DNA from: Bacteroidales bacterium
Lineage (GTDB): Bacteria; Bacteroidota; Bacteroidia; Bacteroidales; UBA3824
Direction of reading: 5' to 3'
NCBI GenBank assembly: GCA_016286055.1
Contig: JAEERW010000008.1
Coordinates: forward strand, 160,604-224,603
DNA: 64,000 nt
Shown here: in pieces, positions 1 through 8,176 of the stretch
Numbering within the stretch: position 1 is the first letter of the stretch
Layout: each line of letters starts with the position of its first letter
Position numbers and translations under genes: made by a program
Notes under the pieces: generated by a model
Databases searched by the model: none
Told to the model about the DNA's origin: nothing
What the model saw: only the letters and a program-made list of their open reading frames with translations

Positions 1-96
1 TTATCAAAAAAATCACTATTTTTAAGGCGTCCTTTCATTTACTGAGTGGTTAAACCAGAAGATGGGGTATACTTTAATCTTAAAACCTTAGCAACA

Positions 97-1392
97 ATGA
101 ATAGTGTTAAAATCTTCTTATGTCTTTTGCTGCTATCTTCGGGTCTGCCATTGTGGGCGCAGAATTCGGCAGCGGAAGCCACCTCGTCGAACTGGGCTCT
201 TGGAGTGGGCTTAGGTGGACGCGTTAACTTTATGAAAATCACCGACATCGTTTCTGATTTTGAAAGCAACAAGCAGTCGCGCACAGGTGCAATGTTTTCA
301 ATCTTTGCTTACAAAGATACCGACGACGGCCTGCTTGCCATACGTCCTCAGCTGTCGTTCCTAAGCCGTGGCGCTAAGTACACAGGGCTGAAGTCGAGCA
401 CATGGACCGACGCCGAGTATTGTGTAAAAGCCAAGTATATGGATATCAGGCTGCCGTTTATCCTCAATTTTGGAACATACCGCCCTGGAACTGTCCAGCC
501 CTATATTTACCTCTCCCCAATTGTGGGAATCGCAACGGGTGGCGAAATCTCCATGACCGAGTCTAAAAGCAAAGGCAAGTCGGTGGTTGCTGATGTTTCT
601 AAATCAAACCTTTCGAGCCTATATCTTGGCGCAGGTGCCGCTTTCGGCTTAAAATACAATGCGTTGGTAAACCAAAAACGCTTCTATCTGGGTTTGGAGA
701 TGATGTACGACTGCGGACTCACCAACACCTACGGACAAAAAGAGAAGGATGGAAAAGCCAACGACCTTGCTCACCTTGTAAAAAGTACTAATAATAAGTT
801 GGACGGAAAGCGCAAGTTCTCGGGACTTGAATTTCAGTTTCTCGTAGGCATACCGTTGGGATCTAACAAGAGCAAACCTTTGCCTCCTGAACCCACACCT
901 ATTATGGAAGTTCCTGTAGTAGAAATAGATACTCCTATTCAAGACAACATCGACATAGTTGAGGAACCCGAGAAACCATGTTTCCAACTCGAAGAAATTA
1001 AAACTATGATGGATAATGGCGAAAATGTGATTGGCAAAAAGATTTGCGCTGTAGAAAACGTCATTCAGTTCGACTTTGGAAGCGCTGCAATCAATCCAGA
1101 GAGTTATCCTTATCTCAACGAGCTCTCAAAGATACTTAAAAACACCGGCGCCAACATCAAAATCAACGGACACACCGACATTATGGGTACCGACGAGTAC
1201 AATATGCAGCTGTCTGCCGACCGTGCCAAATCAGTTTTGGATTATCTTGTAGGACAGGGTATGTCGCCCGAAAAGTTATCTTTCGAAGGATACGGCTTCC
1301 ATCGTCCTATTTCCACCAACGAAACCGAGGAGGGACGTTTCTTGAACCGTCGCGTGGAGTTTGAGATTCTCGGCGACACCGACAATAATTAA
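97..1392 (+). CDS. OmpA-family outer membrane protein with N-terminal beta-barrel
   Basis: Predicted outer-membrane protein that anchors the envelope to peptidoglycan. The ATG at 97 gives a clean signal peptide (MNSVKIFLCLLLLSSGLPLWAQ is cleaved after Ala-Gln), whereas an in-frame ATG at 46 would add 17 residues before it, so 97 is preferred. Residues about 30-260 alternate in the manner of a porin-like beta-barrel. A proline-rich linker (KPLPPEPTPIMEVPVVE) follows, and the last 110 residues are an OmpA domain with FDFGSAAI, INGHTDIMGTDEYN and the closing RFLNRRVEFEI, the usual peptidoglycan-binding signature. The gene stands 32 bases before the next lipoprotein gene and may be co-transcribed with it. 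The barrel assignment is by pattern only; the OmpA domain is secure. Confidence 0.9.
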   Translation: MNSVKIFLCLLLLSSGLPLWAQNSAAEATSSNWALGVGLGGRVNFMKITDIVSDFESNKQSRTGAMFSIFAYKDTDDGLLAIRPQLSFLSRGAKYTGLKSSTWTDAEYCVKAKYMDIRLPFILNFGTYRPGTVQPYIYLSPIVGIATGGEISMTESKSKGKSVVADVSKSNLSSLYLGAGAAFGLKYNALVNQKRFYLGLEMMYDCGLTNTYGQKEKDGKANDLAHLVKSTNNKLDGKRKFSGLEFQFLVGIPLGSNKSKPLPPEPTPIMEVPVVEIDTPIQDNIDIVEEPEKPCFQLEEIKTMMDNGENVIGKKICAVENVIQFDFGSAAINPESYPYLNELSKILKNTGANIKINGHTDIMGTDEYNMQLSADRAKSVLDYLVGQGMSPEKLSFEGYGFHRPISTNETEEGRFLNRRVEFEILGDTDNN

Positions 1393-1424
1393 TAACCAAT
1401 GTTTAACCATTAACACAACGCATT

Positions 1425-3272
1425 ATGGATAAGAAATTTAGAATATTGTTAGCGGTTGCGGCACTGGTAGTTGCCCCGATATTTCCGTCGTGTCTTAGCG
1501 ATGGCGACGACACTATTATTGTGTCTGGTACGTTGGAGTCGTCGAATGGAAACAATAATAATCAGAATAATAAGCCATTTGTTCCTGATCAGGATGAAGG
1601 TATTTACCGAACCGTACCAAAGGAGACAGTGGATCAATTGAAACAACACATGTCTATCTACGAAGACAATAATCCTCCAAATCTTGAAGGTTTGTTTTTA
1701 ATAAAACCCTTTGAAATGGTTTATTGTGAAGATAACGGTTATAAACCTGGGGATATAGTAGCTCCGATGTTATTAAATTTGAAAAACCAAGACAACAATA
1801 AGGGTACAATTGATATTTTTACACGAGAAGGTTTTTCAGCCGGTAGTAGTTATGGAGCTTATATCAGTGGTAGTGGAAATAATTTCACCATTTATTTCAA
1901 TACTATTACCGATAATCAAAGTACCAAGGGTGCCGGCATTATTCATACAACAGAAGCAGTAATTATTTCTGGTACTTTAACTTCTACTGGCATTAGCAAT
2001 CTTACTTATGCCATGACAATGGTTGATAAAGACAACGACCCATACAAAGAGCTGATGGAAGTGGGCTATTATCGTATTGCAAGCGATAATGATCATATGT
2101 CAGAATACACTAATCCCATTCTTATCTCCGAAGTAGTGAATCCTCGTAAGACTTATTATGTTGATGATTTGTATCAAATTTGTATCTACACAATTTACCC
2201 ATCGGATATGACAGTTATTGTGGACAATAATGTGATAGATGCACAATCGAACACTGATTTGTATGTATCAACCTTACCGACTTCTGAGGCTGGTGTGCAT
2301 ACCGTTGTATTGAAAGGTGTATGTAATGGTGTAAATATGGGGGATGTTACTTTTTCTTATACGGTAGAACCACGTCCTGTAAAACCGGTTCTTTCCTATA
2401 CATTATCATCGTCACCTTATTATTTAGGAAGCGATATTATGTTAGAGGTAACCTCACAGCCTGCGTCAAACTTGTCGGTTTTAGTAAATGGAATCGAAAT
2501 CGGGTCTAAAGTGTCAGCTGATTCTTATTCACTTAAATTGCCTTCAGCCACAGGTGGAACATTTACAGTAACGTTGAAAGGTAGTACATCGAATTTTGAT
2601 GCTGACGATGTAATATTCACATATACAGTAGATTATCCAGATTATATTGATTTGGATTTGCCTTCTGGCACTCTTTGGGCTACATCAAATATTGGCGCAT
2701 CGGCACCTTGGTATTATGGTAACCTTTTTGCTTGGGGAGAAACCACAGCTAAAACATCATTCGCTTGGGATAATTATTTATATACTCTGTCTGATGAAAA
2801 CAGTTTAACTAAGTATTGCAACGATCCTAATTTGAGTTATAATAATGCTTATACTGATTCTTATACTGTTTTAGAGCCTGGTGATGATGCTGCAACTGTT
2901 AATTTAGGAACAGGATGGAGCACACCCACATTCGAAGATTGGCAAGAATTGATTGATTATTGCGATCTCGAATACACTGTTTTGTATCGAAACGATATCA
3001 ACATCAGTTATACCGTTGGCAGTGTAGAAGGTATTGTTTGCTATAGTAAAGCTAATCATGATAAGCACATTTTCATACCATTAACCAATAATCAATCTAA
3101 TATGTGTATGAGTTGCCTTTGGTCAAGTACACTTAATGCTGATAATTGCAAGGAGGCTTATGATATGATTTTCTATTGTGAAAGTAATCATTCTTCTGCT
3201 AAGTATATATTAGACAAAGGTTATGCGCAAGAACGAAAAAATGGTTTGTATGTACGTCCAGTTCGTCATTGA
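1425..3272 (+). CDS. Surface lipoprotein with Ig-like repeats and a FISUMP-like C-terminal domain
   Basis: Lipoprotein of 615 residues of unknown function. The N-terminus is a type II signal ending in the lipobox FPSC (Cys23) followed by SDGDD, an acidic stretch typical of surface-exported Bacteroidota lipoproteins. Residues about 230-410 contain two related segments of about 90 residues (each closing with VTFSYTV or VIFTYTV) that look like Ig-like beta-sandwich repeats. From about residue 407 the sequence IDLDLPSGTLWATSNIG, the later WSTPTFEDWQEL and the terminal GLYVRPVRH match the Fib_succ_major/DUF1566-type module common in gut Bacteroidota. The codon use is A/T-richer than the preceding gene. 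Function could be adhesion or glycan binding; nothing in the sequence decides it. Confidence 0.75.
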   Translation: MDKKFRILLAVAALVVAPIFPSCLSDGDDTIIVSGTLESSNGNNNNQNNKPFVPDQDEGIYRTVPKETVDQLKQHMSIYEDNNPPNLEGLFLIKPFEMVYCEDNGYKPGDIVAPMLLNLKNQDNNKGTIDIFTREGFSAGSSYGAYISGSGNNFTIYFNTITDNQSTKGAGIIHTTEAVIISGTLTSTGISNLTYAMTMVDKDNDPYKELMEVGYYRIASDNDHMSEYTNPILISEVVNPRKTYYVDDLYQICIYTIYPSDMTVIVDNNVIDAQSNTDLYVSTLPTSEAGVHTVVLKGVCNGVNMGDVTFSYTVEPRPVKPVLSYTLSSSPYYLGSDIMLEVTSQPASNLSVLVNGIEIGSKVSADSYSLKLPSATGGTFTVTLKGSTSNFDADDVIFTYTVDYPDYIDLDLPSGTLWATSNIGASAPWYYGNLFAWGETTAKTSFAWDNYLYTLSDENSLTKYCNDPNLSYNNAYTDSYTVLEPGDDAATVNLGTGWSTPTFEDWQELIDYCDLEYTVLYRNDINISYTVGSVEGIVCYSKANHDKHIFIPLTNNQSNMCMSCLWSSTLNADNCKEAYDMIFYCESNHSSAKYILDKGYAQERKNGLYVRPVRH

Positions 3273-3339
3273 TTTTTATTTTTGATTTACAAAAAATATC
3301 CATATCTTTACCGCTGTTTTTTAGATAACGATAAAACAG

Positions 3340-4011
3340 ATGAATCCGTTAATAAAGAAATCTTTACTGATTGGTTTGTTGGTAATAATTGCCGATCAAG
3401 CCCTCAAAATTTGGGTAAAAACCCATATGTACATAGGCGAGAGTAGTTACCTCAATTGGGATTGGAGTTTTAGTTGGTTTCAGCTTACTTTTATCGAAAA
3501 TCCCGGAATGGCCTTTGGATTAAAGCTCGAAGGCGAAATAGGTAAGTACATCCTAAGCATTTTTAGGATTATTGCAATCATTGGTCTGATTATCTTTATT
3601 GGTTGGATGATTAAGAAAAAAAAGCCTACCACGGGATTTGTGATATGCTTGTCGCTTATTACTGCTGGCGCCATCGGCAACTTGTTGGATAGTATGTTTT
3701 ACGGAATGTTTTTTGGCGCCTCGGGTTACAGTGCCAACCAAATTGCCGACTTTATGCCAGCCGATGGAGGCTACGCTTCGTTTTTGCAAGGCAAAGTGGT
3801 GGATATGCTATATTTCCCCATTATCGACACTACCCTGCCAGATTGGATGCCTTTTAAAGGCGGAGAACACTTTGTTTTTTTTAGTCCTATTTTTAATATT
3901 GCCGATAGTGCAGTATGTGTGGGCACGTTTGCAATGATACTCTTTCAGAAACGCATATTTCCTAAGTCCGATGAGGAAGTGTCCGAAGATTTAAAGGAAA
4001 AAGAGATATAG
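3340..4011 (+). CDS. lspA: Signal peptidase II (lipoprotein signal peptidase)
   Basis: Inner-membrane aspartyl protease that removes the signal peptide of prolipoproteins after diacylglyceryl transfer. The 223-residue protein has the expected hydrophobic segments: near the N-terminus (LLIGLLVIIADQALKIWV), around residues 70-90, 100-115 and 185-205. The two catalytic Asp motifs are visible as GNLLDSMFYG and FNIADSAVCVG. Between them lies an insertion of about 55 residues rich in Phe/Asp/Pro, which is usual for Bacteroidota LspA and makes it longer than the E. coli enzyme (about 165). The context is fitting: many lipoproteins are encoded in this window. It is followed by a strong bidirectional terminator. 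Confidence 0.95.
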   Translation: MNPLIKKSLLIGLLVIIADQALKIWVKTHMYIGESSYLNWDWSFSWFQLTFIENPGMAFGLKLEGEIGKYILSIFRIIAIIGLIIFIGWMIKKKKPTTGFVICLSLITAGAIGNLLDSMFYGMFFGASGYSANQIADFMPADGGYASFLQGKVVDMLYFPIIDTTLPDWMPFKGGEHFVFFSPIFNIADSAVCVGTFAMILFQKRIFPKSDEEVSEDLKEKEI

Positions 4012-4041
4012 ATTAAACAAATTGACATGCTTACAAAAAAA

Positions 4042-4072
4042 GAATTGCCCCGTCGGGGCAATTCTTTTTTTT
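4042..4072. terminator. Bidirectional rho-independent terminator
   Basis: A perfect 10-base-pair stem GAATTGCCCC/GGGGCAATTC with a 3-base loop (GTC) is flanked by A7 on the left and T8 on the right. It therefore works in both directions and separates lspA (plus) from the convergent sensor gene (minus), whose stop codon lies just inside the T tract. Confidence 0.9.
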
Positions 4073-6842
4073 ATGAAAGTCCGTTGTTCTTAAATAGCGA
4101 AATGTATTTTTGATCGTGGAACGGAATGTAGTATTGAATCCACGATTTAAGATATGTCAATAGTTTGATAAGCGAGATGGTCTCGTTTTCGGCATATGCG
4201 GTACGGTATGCTTTCACAGTGCTAAGGAATTGGTCGTGAATACCCTTGTATTCGTCGAATTTGCTATATGAGAAATCTTTAAGGTATTTTTCCTCAAAAC
4301 CAAAGTGGTATCCTGTGTAGTCGATAAGTTCGTCGATTGTAGATAGAATATTTGCCTTTGATTCGTGGCGTTTGAACACACCGTAAACTTTGTTGGCAAT
4401 GTCAAACCATTTTTTGAGCTGCGAGTCAATAATATTAAGACCTATACGGTAGTCTTCAAAATTAATAAACGTGTATTCCGATTCAAAACCAGGAAGGTCA
4501 ATCTTGTTCTTTTGCAACAAGCTTTCGAGAATCTGAGTGCGGTTTTCAAGCTCAAACTTGCTGATAAGGCTGTCTTCTTCGAATTTTTTGCTGCGGTTAC
4601 GCTCCTCTGACAAACTGCTTAAGTCGTTTAGTATTATTGTGTAAACCACAGTACCTTCAAATATGTTTGCTGTTATCGACAGCCATACCGAAATATTGTT
4701 GCCATCTTTGCTTGTAAATTTCACTTCGTGACCCTTGGTGTTGATAATGTTGCCGAATTCAGCCTGCAGCACCTTAGCCATCTCTGTTTCGGTGGTTTTA
4801 AATCCGAGAATATCGTAGATGCTTCGTCCTAATGTTTCAGCGCTCTTGTAGCCGAATAGGTTGACAAACTGTTCGTTAACATATGTTATAGTGCCATCGT
4901 CGGTGGTGGTGATTACCGCGCCGGTAATAATGTTAAATATATTGGTTTCGTAACTTTCACGCTCTTTTATAAGTTTTGAAAGTGTTACAGAACGACCTTT
5001 GAGTTTCTCTATCTCACTGTCTTGTAGTGAGTTTTGTTGTTCAAGGGTTTTGTTGATAGCCTCCATCTCTTTGAGTTCCTGAAAGTAGTCGTTCTCGCGT
5101 CGTGTAGAATCCTCTTGTGTAGCCTGCATCTCTTCGATGGTTTGTTTCATCTCTTCTTCTTGATCTTTCATCGCCTTGGTTTGGATGTTGGATTGTTCGA
5201 GGAGTTCTGCAGTACGGGTGTTGATTCTGGCTGTAGAAAGAGTTGAAGCGATACTTTCTGCAATTTTTTCTACAAGTTCTATCTCGTAGTCTTTTAGTTC
5301 GTTAAACGAAGCAAGCTCAATAACGCCCAATATTTCGTTTTCGATTTTTAGTGGAACAATCAATAGAGATTTTGGGTTTGCACTACCAGTACCGGATTCG
5401 ATTTCAATGTAGTCGTCGGGAATGTCGGTAAGATATATAGTATATTTTTCTTCTGCGCAAGCGCCTACGAGACCTTCTCCAACGTTTATCTTCTTGTCTA
5501 AGAATTTTTTACGGTTGTAAGCGTATGCCGAAAGCAGTTCGAGGAATGGATGCTCGGGGTCAGTATCCTGATAGATGAAGATACCGCCTTGGTTGGCTTT
5601 TAGGTATTTAACTAGGTTTACGATGATGTCGTCGGATAGTTCGTTGATGTTTTCGGTGTGGTGACGGAGAATTTCGGCAAACAAAGCAAGACCCTCAGTT
5701 GTCCAGTTTCGCTGAATATCTTCGCGTTGACGTTTCGACTGTTCTTCCTGAGCCTGTTGGAGTGATTTACGCATGTTTAGCAGTGAGTTGCCGAGCACGT
5801 CCTTATCTGACAGCGGCTGATAGTTACTGCTAAAATCTCCCTGTCCAATAGCGTGGGCAAATTCCGAAGTTTTTTGGAGACCAATAGTAAGCTGAGATAT
5901 TGAGTTTGCAGTTTCGCCAATCTCATCGTTGTAAATCTGTTCGGTAAATTCGGGCAGCTCACCTTCGGAAAGCCGCTCGGCATATTTCATAAGTTTTTCG
6001 AGCGGGCTAACAATGGTGTTGGCAATTATCAACGAAAGAATTATCGACAAGACAATAGAAATCATCAAGAAAAATATGAAAGTGTTGATGTTTTTACGAC
6101 CTGCAAAAACAGCATCGTCAACAGCCTTGCTGCTAATTCCTGCCGACCTCAACTCGATGATAGACAACATTTTGTCGATATCAGCTATGTGACGTGTGAT
6201 TTTTTGATAGTGTTTGCGTTGTTCGTATTTGAGGTCGTTGAGATATTGTTGGGTAAGTTCTTCGATGTTTACGGGCGCTCTGTTGTCGCTAAATATTGCT
6301 CTGCCAGTGGAGTCGATAATTTGTTCGTTTTGCTCAACGGTGTTTTCCTGTTGGCGGAGATTGTCTTTAACGTTGTTAGGGTTGATGATATTTTTTTGCG
6401 CTAAATGAATTTCGTTGTAAGAAATGGTGTAGTCGCTATCGTAAATGCGTTCAATAGTTAGGATTGTGTCGCGATAGTTGCGAACAACATTTTTGTCGAT
6501 ATAGTTGATTTCGTGCAATTTGGCAACCGAAGCAAACACTTCTTTAAGTTTTTCGTGGTAAAGCAAGTGCTCTTTGTGAAGCGATTTCAGTTCTTTTTCG
6601 TTTTTGGCTGTGTGAAAATTGCGCAACACAAGCATATCTTTGGCAAGCAGGTATTTAATCTGTGCCGAAGTGGTGTTCATATCCTTTGCGAAGGATATTG
6701 CTTGGTTAGATGTGTTGACTTTTTCTAATGCGTTGTATTGATAAATACCTAACACAAAGTAAATTGCAGTCAATATAAAGAAGCCGAGCAGTATCTTGCT
6801 CTTGATGCTCAGATTGTTCAACAGTTGTCTCATCGTAGTCAA
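4071..6842 (-). CDS. Membrane sensor with HAMP, GAF, PAS and a degenerate hemerythrin-like C-terminal domain
   Basis: A 923-residue signalling protein with no recognisable kinase, cyclase or methyl-accepting output. Order: TM1 about 14-32; helical extracytoplasmic region to about 255; TM2 about 256-282; HAMP about 283-335; GAF about 395-545 (GEGLVGACAEE, PLKIENEILGVIELAS); coiled coil about 550-645; PAS about 648-760; hemerythrin-like domain about 795-915. The last domain keeps the fold signature DYTGYHFGFEEKYL and the late WIQYYIPFHDQKY. However, compared with bacteriohemerythrins three of the five iron-ligand histidines are replaced: the first (IIDSQL, His to Leu), the third (DEYKGIH, His to Tyr) and the fifth (WIQYY, His to Tyr), while His of HFGFEE, its Glu, His of IHDQ and the final Asp remain. 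It therefore probably cannot hold a normal di-iron centre. Convergent to lspA. Confidence 0.85.
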   Translation of the reverse strand: MTTMRQLLNNLSIKSKILLGFFILTAIYFVLGIYQYNALEKVNTSNQAISFAKDMNTTSAQIKYLLAKDMLVLRNFHTAKNEKELKSLHKEHLLYHEKLKEVFASVAKLHEINYIDKNVVRNYRDTILTIERIYDSDYTISYNEIHLAQKNIINPNNVKDNLRQQENTVEQNEQIIDSTGRAIFSDNRAPVNIEELTQQYLNDLKYEQRKHYQKITRHIADIDKMLSIIELRSAGISSKAVDDAVFAGRKNINTFIFFLMISIVLSIILSLIIANTIVSPLEKLMKYAERLSEGELPEFTEQIYNDEIGETANSISQLTIGLQKTSEFAHAIGQGDFSSNYQPLSDKDVLGNSLLNMRKSLQQAQEEQSKRQREDIQRNWTTEGLALFAEILRHHTENINELSDDIIVNLVKYLKANQGGIFIYQDTDPEHPFLELLSAYAYNRKKFLDKKINVGEGLVGACAEEKYTIYLTDIPDDYIEIESGTGSANPKSLLIVPLKIENEILGVIELASFNELKDYEIELVEKIAESIASTLSTARINTRTAELLEQSNIQTKAMKDQEEEMKQTIEEMQATQEDSTRRENDYFQELKEMEAINKTLEQQNSLQDSEIEKLKGRSVTLSKLIKERESYETNIFNIITGAVITTTDDGTITYVNEQFVNLFGYKSAETLGRSIYDILGFKTTETEMAKVLQAEFGNIINTKGHEVKFTSKDGNNISVWLSITANIFEGTVVYTIILNDLSSLSEERNRSKKFEEDSLISKFELENRTQILESLLQKNKIDLPGFESEYTFINFEDYRIGLNIIDSQLKKWFDIANKVYGVFKRHESKANILSTIDELIDYTGYHFGFEEKYLKDFSYSKFDEYKGIHDQFLSTVKAYRTAYAENETISLIKLLTYLKSWIQYYIPFHDQKYISLFKNNGLS

Positions 6843-6928
6843 AATTTTTAGCGCTATAAATTTAAGGAAAATATATATAAGGTGTATCTATTTTCCACAA
6901 TTTTTTTTGGGCAAAATTTGTACCGTTT

Positions 6929-7885
6929 TTAGAATACCGCTTTGGCTATCTCTCTGACGTTTTCGGTGCGGCCAACGCTGAAATAGTGGAGCGCGGGAAC
7001 TCCGTGTTTCATCAGTTCTTTGCTCTGATTTACAGCCCATTCGATGCCTATTTGGTAAACTGCATCATCGTCTTTGGCGTTTTGTACTGCGTTGGCAAGG
7101 TCGGCGGGGATATCCAAGTGGAATGTTAGTGGAATTACATCAAGGTCGCGTTTTTTGCCTATCGGCTTGATTCCCGGAACAATCGGCACTTTAATGCCAG
7201 CCTCGCGACAACGGCGTTCCCACTCAAAAAACTTGGCATTGTCGAAAAACATCTGAGTAACAATGTAGTCGGCTCCTGCGTCAACCTTGGCTTTGAGATA
7301 CTTCATGTCGGTTTGGAAGTTTGGTGCTTCGGCGTGTTTTTCGGGATAGCCTGCCACTCCCACCGAAAAGTTGGTAGCCTCGGTGTTTTTAAGGTCTTGA
7401 TCAAGATAAATGCCTTTGTTTAAGTTCATTATCTGCTTAACCATCTCTTCGGTGTGAGCATATCCGCCCGGTTCGGGAATAAAATAGCGTTCGCCTTTGG
7501 GAGCATCGCCACGAAGTAGAAGTATGTTTTCGATTTCCAAGAAGTTAAGGTCGATGAGGATATTTTCGATGTCTTGTTTGGTCATTCCACCGCAGATGAG
7601 GTGCGGTACTGTGGTAACGCTTGGAAACCTGTTGCGTATGGCGGCGGCAAGTGCTACTGTGCCCGGACGTTTACGAACGAGTTTTTTTGACATCACATTG
7701 TTGTCGATCTGTTTGTATACAGTCTCGTCTTGATGATAGGTAATGTTGATATTCAATGGGTTAAACTCGGTAAGGAGTTCAATTTTTTCGTATAGGCTCT
7801 TGGCGCTGTGACCCACGAGCGGAGGCACTATCTCAAACGAGAAATGCGTCTTTTTTGCGTTTTTGAGAATTTCAGCTATTTTCAT
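6929..7885 (-). CDS. metF: 5,10-methylenetetrahydrofolate reductase
   Basis: Cytoplasmic FAD enzyme that reduces 5,10-methylene-THF to 5-methyl-THF for methionine synthesis. Starting at the ATG encoding MKIAEILKNAKKTHFSFEIVPP gives 318 residues, the normal length. An upstream in-frame start at 7933 would add an AT-rich, Phe/Lys-rich 16-residue extension that no family member needs. Family motifs seen: FEIVPP (catalytic Glu region), NITYHQDE, HLICGGMTKQDIE, LLLRGDAP, AGYPEKHAEAPN, ADYIVTQMFFDN and VPGIKPI. The Bacteroidota type with MSKKLVRKRPGTVALAAAI is clear. No SAM riboswitch was seen upstream; the short leader only holds an imperfect CACCTTTG box. It is a single gene, transcribed away from ettA. 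Confidence 0.96.
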   Translation of the reverse strand: MKIAEILKNAKKTHFSFEIVPPLVGHSAKSLYEKIELLTEFNPLNINITYHQDETVYKQIDNNVMSKKLVRKRPGTVALAAAIRNRFPSVTTVPHLICGGMTKQDIENILIDLNFLEIENILLLRGDAPKGERYFIPEPGGYAHTEEMVKQIMNLNKGIYLDQDLKNTEATNFSVGVAGYPEKHAEAPNFQTDMKYLKAKVDAGADYIVTQMFFDNAKFFEWERRCREAGIKVPIVPGIKPIGKKRDLDVIPLTFHLDIPADLANAVQNAKDDDAVYQIGIEWAVNQSKELMKHGVPALHYFSVGRTENVREIAKAVF

Positions 7886-8027
7886 TTTGAAATATATTTT
7901 TATACAAAGGTGAAAAAAATTTTTAAAAAACATTCATTCTTTCATTCTCTTTACTTATTTTTATGCCATAATTTTTTTGTCTACATTATATATATAATTT
8001 ATGTATACAAAATATAAAATATTCACG

Positions 8028-8117
8028 ATGGCGTGTTTCGGCATAAAAACTATTGATGCCGAGAGTGAAAATAGTCTATGTGATAATTTGTTTGGTGATA
8101 AAGAATTTATTGAGTAG
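8028..8117 (+). other. Possible 29-codon small ORF in the metF-ettA gap
   Basis: The 291-base gap between metF and ettA is AT-rich and carries one open frame starting ATG GCG TGT and ending GAG TAG. It encodes a 29-residue acidic peptide with two cysteines (MACFGIKTIDAESENS at its start). There is no clear ribosome-binding site and no homology I recognise. It may be chance or a leader to ettA; otherwise the gap holds only the two divergent promoter regions. Confidence 0.15.
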
Positions 8118-8176
8118 TAAATTATTAATGATAATTATTTAAACAAAAGATATAAACACATTCATCATTATAAAAT

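Noticed and set aside
46-96. Start of the OmpA-family gene at the ATG at 46
   Set aside because: It would place 17 residues before an otherwise perfect signal peptide; the ATG at 97 is better.
7886-8176. SAM or cobalamin riboswitch upstream of metF
   Set aside because: The leader of metF is only a few tens of AT-rich bases with no paired GC-rich helices; nothing fits a known class.
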